A DNA stretch of 7,774 nt from Gemmatimonadota bacterium (lineage in GTDB: Bacteria > Gemmatimonadota > Gemmatimonadetes > Longimicrobiales > Gaopeijiaceae), in NCBI GenBank assembly GCA_007129525.1, contig SKVI01000314.1, positions 1-7,774 of the forward strand, in the 5' to 3' direction. The notes under the pieces were generated by a model that saw only the letters and a program-made list of their open reading frames with translations, ran no database searches and was not told where the DNA came from. The position numbers and the translations under genes were made by a program. Position 1 is the first letter of the stretch; each line of letters begins with the position of its first letter. This document shows positions 1-5,931 of this stretch, in pieces.

Positions 1-528
1 AGCGCCCTGGGGATGATCGCTCCCTACGAGGCCTTCCCCGCCTCCGATGGGCAGGTCATGATTCTGGCCGGCAACGACGCCCTTTTCCGGAAGTGCTGCC
101 ATGCCCTGGACATTCCCGAAGTCGCGGAGGATCCCCGTTTTACGACCAACCCTGAACGGGTCCGGAACCGGGAGGCTCTATGGGAGTCGTTGGCTGGAGC
201 AACCCGGTCCCTCAGCAGACAGGAGGTGGAGGACAGGCTGACGGAGGTCGGGGTGCCCGCGTCGGCGATCCGGAATATGGGAGAAGTGGCCCGGGATCCG
301 TCCATTCTGGCGGGAGCTCTCCGAACCGAGCCCCATTCCCGGATCCCGGAGTATCGGGCCGTGGCCCCCCCGATCGTCACGGGAGGAAGCCGATCGGCTC
401 CGCGGCGACCGCCGCCGGCCGTGGGAGAGCACAGCGACCAGGTGCTGGCTGAGCTCGGGTACACTCCGGAGGAGATTCTTCGTCTCCGTGACCTGGGCGT
501 AGCGGGCGGCAAACCGGGGCAGGTCTGA
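1..528 (+). CDS. CaiB/BaiF family (family III) CoA-transferase, C-terminal part, 5' end cut by window
   Basis: Family III enzymes move CoA from an acyl-CoA donor to a carboxylic acid in the cytoplasm. The frame is open from base 1, so the gene starts upstream; the ATG at 13 is internal. What is seen is the typical C-terminal third. It begins with the segment PYEAFPASDGQVMILAGND, followed by DPRF with TTNPERVRNREAL, the motif GVPASAIRNMGEVARDP, and the family's closing pattern GEHSDQVLAELGYTPEEILRLRDLGV. The catalytic Asp lies in the N-terminal part outside the window, so activity and substrate cannot be judged. The gene ends at TGA 526-528. No clear terminator hairpin follows. Family assignment is firm; the substrate (carnitine, formyl, succinyl, bile acid and so on) is unknown. 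Confidence 0.9.
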   Translation, partial: SALGMIAPYEAFPASDGQVMILAGNDALFRKCCHALDIPEVAEDPRFTTNPERVRNREALWESLAGATRSLSRQEVEDRLTEVGVPASAIRNMGEVARDPSILAGALRTEPHSRIPEYRAVAPPIVTGGSRSAPRRPPPAVGEHSDQVLAELGYTPEEILRLRDLGVAGGKPGQV

Positions 529-666
529 AAGGGAGGGAAAGCCGGCGGTGCGGGTCCCAGGACGTTGCCTACAACCCTGGAGCCTGGTATCCTGAATGGT
601 GGTGTCGCAACCGGATCTGCTCCCGAGGAGGTCCCGGCTTACTGGAACTCAAGGCGTTGTTTTCCA

Positions 667-674
667 TATATTTG
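667..674 (+). promoter_or_regulatory. Possible -10/-7 promoter element upstream of the 809 gene
   Basis: The 280-bp gap between the CoA-transferase and the next gene holds one AT-rich island (about 657-676) in otherwise GC-rich DNA. It contains TATATTTG, which reads as a sigma-70 type -10 (TATATT) and also fits the TAnnTTTG -7 pattern known from Bacteroidota. No convincing -35 is seen at the right distance. It would give a 5' leader of about 130 nt. Apart from this the gap shows no RNA gene or repeat that I can support. Confidence 0.22.
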
Positions 675-808
675 TAGGGACCCAAGAGCCAAGTCCCCCG
701 CTGACGGCACTCTGGCCTGTCCGCTGGCGCGGCCCTCAACCTTATCCCTCGACTCGCGTTGGGGCCTCCCGGGCTCCGTCCTCTCCAACCCAGAAAGAAG
801 GAACCGTA

Positions 809-1777
809 TTGGCTACGCAGACGCTGGATGTGCCTGACAAGGATCAAGACGAGCTGCCCGAGCAGTTGTACCGTCATTCCCAGAGGCCTGAGTGGGGCAT
901 GGCCCTGTTGGCGTGGGAACGGAACGGGCGCAGAGCCTACCAGTTCGAGGATGGCAAACTCCGCAAGATCCAGGAGGGCTACTACGATCTCCTCGATCCG
1001 GTGGAGGACTCGGAGGGGCCCACGACCGCCGTCCGAAACAACCTCCAGGCGGCCATCAAAGCGCTGAAGGGGGGATCGGAGCACAAGGTCTACAAGGCCG
1101 TGTGCACCTTCGAACAGCAGGTGGCCCTCTTCATCAAGCTCTACCCCAAGGGCTTCAAGGATCCCGAGTGGATCGAAGACAAGCGAGGAACTGAGGACGG
1201 CAGGGCTCTCAAACGACACCGCGTGCCGAGCATGATTGCGGCGCAGGAGGCGCTGGCCCCGGCCAGTGCCGGAAGCCTCATCGACGAAGGCCGCCAGGAA
1301 GAGCTCGCCGAGACCGTCCTGAACGTGCTTGCAGACACGAACCTCGTGCCCCTCTCGCATGTGAAGAGCCTGCGTGCCCTGGACGAGGACCAGTTGGCCG
1401 AATACGCTGAGGTCGTCTTCGATCTCGTGCACGGTGAGGGGTCCTTCGACGACCGGTTTCAGACCTACCTCGATACGCTGACCCGACTCCTCGACGGACG
1501 GCCGTCGTGGCGTGAGGCCACGGCACTCATTGCACTTACCCATCCGCAGGAGCACGTGGCGGTCCGTCGGTCGGCCTTCATCCGGCAGGCGGGGTCCATT
1601 GCCCCCACGGGCGCCTACTCCAGGAAGCCGAAGGTGGATGCGTATCGCAGCTTCCGGCGCGTCGCCCTGGGGGTGAGGAAGCGTCTGAAGGCAGCGAACC
1701 ACGAGCCGACGGATTTCCTGGATGTCCACGATTTCATCTGGACCACCCTGCGGAAATCGGCGCTGGAGCACCTGTAG
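809..1777 (+). CDS. Unrecognised 322-aa protein, possible DUF3553/Tudor-like N-terminal domain
   Basis: I do not recognise a defined family for the whole protein. Start choice: TTG at 809 sits 6 nt after AAGGA (798-802). The frame is open back to 596, but that stretch is Pro/Arg-rich and not protein-like. The protein appears soluble, with no signal peptide or membrane segment. Residues about 18-65 (YRHSQRPEWGMALLAWERNG, then AYQFEDGKLRKI) look like a small beta-barrel of the DUF3553/CarD/Tudor sort, with the typical H..RPEWG and FEDG spacing. Residues 70-320 are mostly helical and charged, ending in a conserved-looking segment (LDVHDFIWTTLRKSALEHL). Cys99 is the only cysteine. DUF3553-like barrels are found in nucleic-acid or RNA-polymerase-associated proteins, so a role around DNA or transcription is possible, but this is inference. 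The nearest downstream gene is 122 bp away, so the gene is probably monocistronic. Confidence 0.75.
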   Translation: MATQTLDVPDKDQDELPEQLYRHSQRPEWGMALLAWERNGRRAYQFEDGKLRKIQEGYYDLLDPVEDSEGPTTAVRNNLQAAIKALKGGSEHKVYKAVCTFEQQVALFIKLYPKGFKDPEWIEDKRGTEDGRALKRHRVPSMIAAQEALAPASAGSLIDEGRQEELAETVLNVLADTNLVPLSHVKSLRALDEDQLAEYAEVVFDLVHGEGSFDDRFQTYLDTLTRLLDGRPSWREATALIALTHPQEHVAVRRSAFIRQAGSIAPTGAYSRKPKVDAYRSFRRVALGVRKRLKAANHEPTDFLDVHDFIWTTLRKSALEHL

Positions 1778-1899
1778 CCCAACGGCCGTCCAAGCTTCGG
1801 GTTGCCGGGCACCGGGCGGGCACTGTAGTGTGGTACTGAGTCGCAGGACCTGCGGCTCGGCACGTTTGCCACCCACACTTCGGTGCCTGTCCTCGATCC

Positions 1900-3456
1900 G
1901 TGCTCTCCTCACAACGCCCGCTTCCGGCCACGCCCGAGCCCGAGACCCCCAGGCAGGACGGGCGAGGTCTCGGACCGGCTCGGCTCCCGTTCAGGGTCGT
2001 CTTCTTTCCCCTCCTCCTGGTCCTGCTGTATTCGTGTGACCTGACCGAGGCGACGCCCGTCCCGGCGAGCGTGGCTCTGGTGCCGGGAGCCATGGAGCTG
2101 GATGCGTTGGGCGCCACGCTGACCCTCTCCGCCGTGGTCCGGGGCGAGGGCGGACAGGCTCTGGGCGGCGTGTCCCCGGAGTGGGAGTCGGACGATCCCA
2201 CCCTGGTGGAGGTCTCGCCGCAGGGGGTGGTGACGGCCCGCTCAGACGGCGTCGCCACCATTTCGGCTCGGGTCGGTGACGCGGTGGGCGAGGCCACCAT
2301 CGTGGTCCGTCAGTCGGCCCGGCAGGTGGAGATGGTGACCGGAGAAGGCCAGGTGGCGCCGGCGGGGGAGCCGCTCCCGGAAGAAGTGGCCATCCAGGCC
2401 CTTGATCGCCTGGGCAATCCGGTGCCCGGTGCCACGGTTCGCTTCGAGCCCTCCGACGGTGGGGGCACCGAGGTCACGAGCGCCGAAGCGGACCCTCAGG
2501 GAGTTGCGTCCACGCGGTGGGTCCTGGGGCCTGAACCGGGCACACAGAGTCTGGCTGTGACGGTGGGGGAGCGGCATTCCTTCCACCTTCTCGCCTCGGC
2601 TCTGAATGATGAGGGTGAGGTTCCCTTCCGGATTCGATTCCAATTCCTCTCCGACCCCACCCCGGCCGTCGCCGACGCCTTCCAGGAGGCTTCGGCTCGC
2701 TGGGAGCCCTTTCTTCGCGAAAAGCTTCCGCCCGTGCTGGTACGCGTTCCCGAGGGCCGATGCGGAGACAACGCTCCAGCGCTTGACCAGGTGGTGGATG
2801 ACCTGCTCGTTCTCGTCACCGTCGAACACATCGATGGCCCCGGAGGCACGGTGGCCCTGGCCAACCCCTGCTTTCTGAGAGAAGATGGCCTGCTTCCCAT
2901 CGTGGGCCAGCTGCGCATCGACGAGGACGACGTGGATGAACTGGATGCGTTCGGGATCCTGGGAGACATCGTGGCCCACGAGGTTGGCCACGTCCTGGGT
3001 CTGGGCTCGCTCTGGGAGCTCTTTGAGCTCCTGGAACTGCCTTCCCTGCCCGATGCACGCGGCGCCGACACCCACTTCACCGGAGCGCAGTCCATCGAGG
3101 CCTTCGACGCGGTGGGCGGAGAGACCTTCGAGGGGCCCAAGGTGCCGGTGGAGAACGAGATCGGTGGTCCCGGAAGTCGGGACCGGCACTGGCGGCAGTC
3201 GGTCTTCGAGGTGGAGCTCATGACCAGCCTGCTGAGCACGGTTCGAGACAACGCCCTGAGCCGGGTTACACTGGCCTCGTTGGCCGACCTGGGATACGTG
3301 GTTGAGCTGGACCGGGCTGAGCCCTTCAACCTGAACCTGGTCGAGGGGGTGGCTCCCCGGGAGGACGAGGCGTTCAGGATCGTACACTCCCACCGGGACC
3401 GGATCGTGCATGTACTGGGTTCCGGGGGGGAGATCGTTGAGACGTTGCGGTGGTAG
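1900..3456 (+). CDS. Secreted, probable lipoprotein, leishmanolysin-like (M8) zinc metallopeptidase with Big domains
   Basis: Predicted to cleave proteins outside the cytoplasm. Residues 32-46 form a hydrophobic segment ending LLYSC, an imperfect lipobox with Cys46 as the likely lipidated residue. About residues 53-138 resemble a bacterial Ig-like Big_2 domain (VALVPGAMELDALG ... WESDDPTLVEVSPQGVVTAR). About residues 140-230 resemble a Big_1-type domain (ALDRLGNPVPGATVRFEP). The peptidase follows: Cys288 and Cys324 may pair, the zinc motif HEVGHVLGLGSLW puts zinc ligands at His360 and His364 and the catalytic Glu at 361. His430 in DRHWRQSVF is the likely third ligand, with ELMT (439-442) as the Met-turn, as in leishmanolysin-type enzymes. 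All catalytic residues are present. The GTG at 1900 is the only usual start between the upstream stop (1837) and the signal segment, but it has no clear ribosome-binding site and leaves about 32 residues before the hydrophobic core, so the N-terminus is uncertain. Substrate unknown. Confidence 0.88.
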   Translation: MLSSQRPLPATPEPETPRQDGRGLGPARLPFRVVFFPLLLVLLYSCDLTEATPVPASVALVPGAMELDALGATLTLSAVVRGEGGQALGGVSPEWESDDPTLVEVSPQGVVTARSDGVATISARVGDAVGEATIVVRQSARQVEMVTGEGQVAPAGEPLPEEVAIQALDRLGNPVPGATVRFEPSDGGGTEVTSAEADPQGVASTRWVLGPEPGTQSLAVTVGERHSFHLLASALNDEGEVPFRIRFQFLSDPTPAVADAFQEASARWEPFLREKLPPVLVRVPEGRCGDNAPALDQVVDDLLVLVTVEHIDGPGGTVALANPCFLREDGLLPIVGQLRIDEDDVDELDAFGILGDIVAHEVGHVLGLGSLWELFELLELPSLPDARGADTHFTGAQSIEAFDAVGGETFEGPKVPVENEIGGPGSRDRHWRQSVFEVELMTSLLSTVRDNALSRVTLASLADLGYVVELDRAEPFNLNLVEGVAPREDEAFRIVHSHRDRIVHVLGSGGEIVETLRW

Positions 3457-3516
3457 CCGTCGTTGCCGCCAGCGGTGGATGTGTCGCCGCAGCGCTCCAG
3501 CGAGCCTGGCCTCGCA

Positions 3517-3546
3517 CCGGCCCGTGAGATGCCTGAACGGGGCCGG
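3517..3546 (+). terminator. GC-rich inverted repeat between peptidase and TolC genes, weak terminator candidate
   Basis: CCGGCCC (3517-3523) and GGGCCGG (3540-3546) form a perfect 7-bp stem around a 16-nt loop, 60 bp after the peptidase stop. It is followed by AAGCTCGTTTC, which has only a short T run. It may end the peptidase transcript, or be a structure in the leader of the TolC gene. The weak T tract keeps confidence low. Confidence 0.3.
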
Positions 3547-3588
3547 AAGCTCGTTTCAACACACGCATACATCACCGGAATGATTTCC

Positions 3589-5133
3589 ATGCCAGACCGC
3601 CCCCTTCCTACGCTTCTGCCGACTTGTCCGACCTCGATTCCGGCTTTCCTCGTCTGGGCTCTGGCCTCCTTTGTCTGGATGGTGGGTCCGGGGTCGGCCT
3701 TGCTGGCCGCCCAGGAGCGGCTGAGCCTGGAGGACGCCATCGAACTGGCGCGAATGAACAATCCGGGCCTGCAGATCGTGCAGGGTCAGGAGAACGTGGC
3801 CGAATGGGAAGTGCGTTCGGCGTGGGGCGACCTCCTGCCCTCCTTTTCGCTGGGTTCGGGGGTGTCGTGGCAGGGCGCCGGCGAGCAGCGCATCGGCAGC
3901 CTGACGGCCGGTCAGCTCGGGTTCGCGGACCAGCCCTCCTTCCTCTTCTCCAACTTCAATCTCGGCCTGGACTACACGCTGAGCGGTCGCACGCTCAGGG
4001 CGCCGGCCCGGGCGCAGGCGTCTCGACAGGCCACCCGGGCCCGGAGCCGGGGGGCGGAGGCCGATCTGATCATGGAGGTGACCGGGGCGTACCTGGACCT
4101 TCTCCGGCAGGACGAGGAAGTGGAGCTTACCGCAAGGGAGCTCGAGCGGGCTGAGGCCAACCTGAGGCTGGCCCAGGGGCAGGAGATCGTGGGGGCGGCC
4201 ACGAGGCTGGACGTGATGCAGGCCGAGGTACAGGTCGGCCGGGCGGAGGTGGCGGCCCTGCAGGCCGAGCAGGGGATTCGGACCGCCCGCTTGGTTCTCC
4301 TGCAGAGCATGGGGGTGGAGCTGGACCGGGAGATCGAGCCCACCACCGACTTCCAGGTGGAGCCGGTAAGCAGGACCGAGGAGGAGCTCTTCCAGCTCGC
4401 GGTGAACCGGAGTCCCGATCTGGAGGTCCTCCGGGCGGAGGAGAGCGCTGCGTCGGTAGAGGTGTCCTCGGCCCGATCCGCCTACTATCCCTCGCTGTCT
4501 GTGCAGGCGGGTTGGAGCGGCTTCACCCGGCGGGCCAGCCAGTCCGACTTCCTCCTGCGGCAGCTGGACGGACAGGTGGAGCAGCAGGTGAGCCAGTGCG
4601 AGTTCACGAATGAGATCTTTCGACGACTTGCCGAGCCCCTGCCGGAGCAGGACTGCGAGCGCTTTCGCCTCACCGACGGACAGCGGGATGCCGCCCTCTC
4701 CGAGAACGAGCGCTTCCCCTTTGACTTCACCCGGCAGCCGCCGCAGATCACCCTCTCGTTGAGCGTGCCCATCTTTCAGGGTCTGAACCGGCAGCACCAG
4801 CTGGAGTCGGCTCGGCTGGAGCGGCGCAATGCGGCTCACCGATTCCGGGAGCGCCAGACGGCCGTGCGGGTGGAGATCGCGTCCCTGTTGGCGGAAGCGC
4901 GGACGGCGTACGAAACCGTGCAGATGGAGGCCCGCAACCAGGAGCTCCTGCAGGCCCAGCTTCGCCTCGCCCGAGACGAGTTCGAACTGGGAAACATCGC
5001 CTTCCTCCAGGTTGCCGAAGCCGAGGCCGAGCTGGCCCGGGCTGATCGAGATCATACCGAGGCCGTCTTCCGCTACCACGAGACCACTGCACAAATCGAG
5101 GCGCTGGTGGGGCTCCAGCCGGGAGCCTTCTGA
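3589..5133 (+). CDS. TolC-family outer-membrane efflux protein
   Basis: Outer-membrane channel of tripartite efflux or type I secretion systems: a trimeric beta-barrel with a long periplasmic alpha-tunnel. From the ATG at 3589 it is 514 aa, close to the usual family length. A signal peptide (hydrophobic about 18-40) probably ends near SALLAAQ. Mature sequence opens with the standard LSLEDAIELARMNNPGL. Two OEP repeats are visible: about residues 45-245 (with coiled-coil ARELERAEANLRLAQGQEIVG) and 263-510 (with PQITLSLSVPIFQGLNRQHQ and LARDEFELGNIAFLQVAEAE). Start choice: ATG 3589 lies 9 nt after GGA (3577-3579); ATG 3580, nine bases upstream in frame, is also possible, while the frame back to 3463 is not protein-like. 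Residues about 313-384 are a long insertion carrying Cys337 and Cys356. No membrane-fusion or RND pump gene lies in the window, so its partner is unknown. Confidence 0.93.
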   Translation: MPDRPLPTLLPTCPTSIPAFLVWALASFVWMVGPGSALLAAQERLSLEDAIELARMNNPGLQIVQGQENVAEWEVRSAWGDLLPSFSLGSGVSWQGAGEQRIGSLTAGQLGFADQPSFLFSNFNLGLDYTLSGRTLRAPARAQASRQATRARSRGAEADLIMEVTGAYLDLLRQDEEVELTARELERAEANLRLAQGQEIVGAATRLDVMQAEVQVGRAEVAALQAEQGIRTARLVLLQSMGVELDREIEPTTDFQVEPVSRTEEELFQLAVNRSPDLEVLRAEESAASVEVSSARSAYYPSLSVQAGWSGFTRRASQSDFLLRQLDGQVEQQVSQCEFTNEIFRRLAEPLPEQDCERFRLTDGQRDAALSENERFPFDFTRQPPQITLSLSVPIFQGLNRQHQLESARLERRNAAHRFRERQTAVRVEIASLLAEARTAYETVQMEARNQELLQAQLRLARDEFELGNIAFLQVAEAEAELARADRDHTEAVFRYHETTAQIEALVGLQPGAF

Positions 5134-5180
5134 CGGCCCGATCGGACGTGGCCCGCTGGGCCTGGAGCTGGAGAAACTGC

Positions 5181-5210
5181 TTGACACGGAGCTCTTCCAG
5201 GTGTTATTAA
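5181..5210 (+). promoter_or_regulatory. Sigma-70 type promoter of the riboswitch-PilZ transcript
   Basis: A consensus -35, TTGACA (5181-5186), is followed by an 18-nt spacer and TATTAA (5205-5210). A TGn extended -10 (TGT, 5202-5204) sits directly before it. Transcription should start near 5216-5218, just before the 5' hairpin. The promoter lies 47 bp after the TolC stop, so the PilZ gene has its own transcription unit. This is the strongest promoter-like sequence in the window. Confidence 0.75.
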
Positions 5211-5220
5211 AGTGAAAGGA

Positions 5221-5248
5221 TCGGTGGCCCGCCGAGGACGGCCACCGA
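5221..5248 (+). other. Perfect 9-bp hairpin at the 5' end of the riboswitch transcript
   Basis: TCGGTGGCC (5221-5229) pairs perfectly with GGCCACCGA (5240-5248) around a 10-nt loop. It starts about 4 nt after the predicted transcription start and ends 9 nt before the aptamer P1 strand. There is no T tract, so it is not a terminator. It may protect the 5' end of the leader from decay or insulate aptamer folding; both are inference. Confidence 0.55.
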
Positions 5249-5257
5249 CACCTGAGC

Positions 5258-5351
5258 GTCGCTGCTCAGAGCAAAGCCGCCGAAAGGCGGTGACGCAGAG
5301 CCACGGGGCTTCCGCACCGAGTGGTGCGATGTCCGCCGAGCCGCCAGCGAC
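5258..5351 (+). promoter_or_regulatory. GEMM / cyclic di-GMP-I class riboswitch aptamer (A at the position of Vc2 G20)
   Basis: RNA element that binds a cyclic dinucleotide and controls the downstream PilZ gene. P1 is GTCGCTG (5258-5264) with CAGCGAC (5345-5351), 7 perfect pairs. J1/2 contains AGAGCAAA (5268-5275; class consensus AGGGCAAA). P2 is CCGCC-GAAA-GGCGG (5277-5290) with the family's GAAA tetraloop. J2/3 and the start of P3 read GACGCAGAGCCACGGG (5292-5307; consensus GACGCAAAGCCACGGG). P3 is capped by CGCACC-GAGT-GGTGCG (5313-5328). The 3' conserved block is GCCGAGCCGCC (5335-5345; consensus GCCGGGUUGCC). By ungapped alignment to Vc2, A5297 matches A47 (stacks between ligand bases), C5344 matches C92 (pairs with one ligand guanine), and A5270 matches G20. 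Class assignment is strong; ligand (c-di-GMP, cGAMP or both) is open. Confidence 0.86.
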
Positions 5352-5393
5352 TCGACCACGGGACGTGGATCGGGGCTGGCGGCTTTCTTCGTT
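5340..5393 (+). terminator. Intrinsic terminator, expression platform of the riboswitch
   Basis: GCCGCCAGC (5340-5348) pairs perfectly with GCTGGCGGC (5375-5383), 9 bp. The apical part holds a second stem, CCACG-GGA-CGTGG (5356-5368). The T-rich tail is TTTCTTCGTT (5384-5393). The 5' arm shares bases 5345-5348 with the 3' strand of aptamer P1 and also covers C5344, the predicted ligand-pairing base. Aptamer and terminator therefore cannot form together, so ligand binding should favour readthrough into the PilZ gene (ON switch). Confidence 0.82.
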
Positions 5394-5487
5394 GCCCCCC
5401 GGCACGTCCCACCTGGGGGTTCCGGCAGACCCTGCCGTGGGGAAGACCGTGCCAGGAGCCCGCCACTCGTGGACTCGAACCTCGGCG

Positions 5488-5495
5488 AAGGAGGT
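5488..5495 (+). promoter_or_regulatory. Strong Shine-Dalgarno sequence of the PilZ gene
   Basis: AAGGAGGT lies 7 nt before ATG 5503, a near-perfect match to the 16S anti-SD. It decides the start: the same frame is open upstream to about 5212, but that part is the structured leader RNA. Confidence 0.85.
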
Positions 5496-5502
5496 GGACG
5501 TC

Positions 5503-5817
5503 ATGTACTCTTCGGATGCTCCAGCACCCCGGCGTTTCGTTCAGGAGCCCGTTGAGCTCCGGCCTGAGCGTACGCCCCGCCAGATCTTTGCGGAATCGCG
5601 CAACCTTTCGGAGACCGGCATGCTGGTGGTCTCCGAGGACCCCAGACCGCCCGGGACCGTGCTCAGGTTCAGGTTCTACCAGTTCGGGGGATGGGCGGAG
5701 GTGGTGTGGCGGCGCCAATCGGCGGAGGGGCCGCTGCTGGGGCTTCGTTTCGTGGAGATGGACGCCCAGGACCGGGCCCAGCTGCGAAGAGTCCTGAACC
5801 GCGCCGGACCGTATTGA
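5503..5817 (+). CDS. Small PilZ-domain protein under riboswitch control
   Basis: A single-domain, cytoplasmic 104-aa protein. PilZ domains are c-di-GMP receptors that change the behaviour of motility, secretion or transcription partners. Visible features are the N-terminal arginines R10-R11 in PRRFVQEPVEL, the [D/N]xSxxG motif as NLSETG (N34, S36, G39), strands around GTVLRFRF and WAEVVWRR, and the typical ending LLGLRFVEMDAQDRAQLRRVL. The second Arg of the RxxxR ligand motif is Gln14 (R10-FVQ), so direct c-di-GMP binding may be weak or lost; this could also be a degenerate PilZ that acts through protein contacts. The fold assignment is firm; the partner is unknown. It is transcribed from its own promoter (5181-5210), through a GEMM riboswitch and terminator, with a 109-nt spacer between terminator and ATG. 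The next gene starts 114 bp downstream. Confidence 0.88.
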   Translation: MYSSDAPAPRRFVQEPVELRPERTPRQIFAESRNLSETGMLVVSEDPRPPGTVLRFRFYQFGGWAEVVWRRQSAEGPLLGLRFVEMDAQDRAQLRRVLNRAGPY

Positions 5818-5843
5818 GCCCCGAGTAGTCCCTTGTCGGTACG

Positions 5844-5864
5844 GCGGGTACGACTTCGTCCCGC
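5844..5864 (+). other. Bulged hairpin in the PilZ-to-regulator gap
   Basis: GCGGG (5844-5848) pairs with CCCGC (5860-5864), and ACG (5850-5852) with CGT (5857-5859), leaving T5849 bulged and a 4-nt loop. It is 26 bp after the PilZ stop. No T run follows, so it is a poor intrinsic terminator; it may be a leader or transcript-end structure. I see no promoter I can defend in the 114-bp gap. Confidence 0.3.
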
Positions 5865-5931
5865 TTGCCGGAGAGAACGGGCCCGGCGTACCTTCGGGGG
5901 GTCGGTAGTAGGCCTTCGCCCGAAGCGACCC

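Noticed and set aside
1802..1831. TTGCCG and TAGTGT 18 nt apart before the peptidase gene, as a promoter
   Set aside because: The -10 matches only three of six positions; too weak to annotate, though a promoter is expected in this 122-bp gap.
569..1912. Long open frame on the - strand (447 codons) opposite the 809 gene
   Set aside because: High G+C creates long antisense frames here. The + strand frame has a ribosome-binding site and more protein-like composition; the - strand translation is rich in Arg/Gly/Leu with no recognisable domain.
5111..5127. Hairpin GGCTCC/GGAGCC at the end of the TolC gene as a terminator
   Set aside because: Six base pairs inside coding sequence followed by only TTC; no T tract, and such stems are common in GC-rich DNA. 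The GGCCC/GGGCC stem at 5150-5162 was rejected for the same reason.
3556..5187. Long open frame on the - strand (543 codons) opposite the TolC gene
   Set aside because: The + strand is an unambiguous TolC-family protein; the antisense frame is its shadow.
5212..5502. In-frame upstream extension of the PilZ protein
   Set aside because: It would translate through the riboswitch and terminator; ATG 5503 has a near-perfect Shine-Dalgarno and the PilZ domain begins directly after it.
5914..5925. CTTCGCCCGAAG palindrome just before the SARP-like start codon
   Set aside because: Only a 4-bp stem with a 4-nt loop; no support for an operator.
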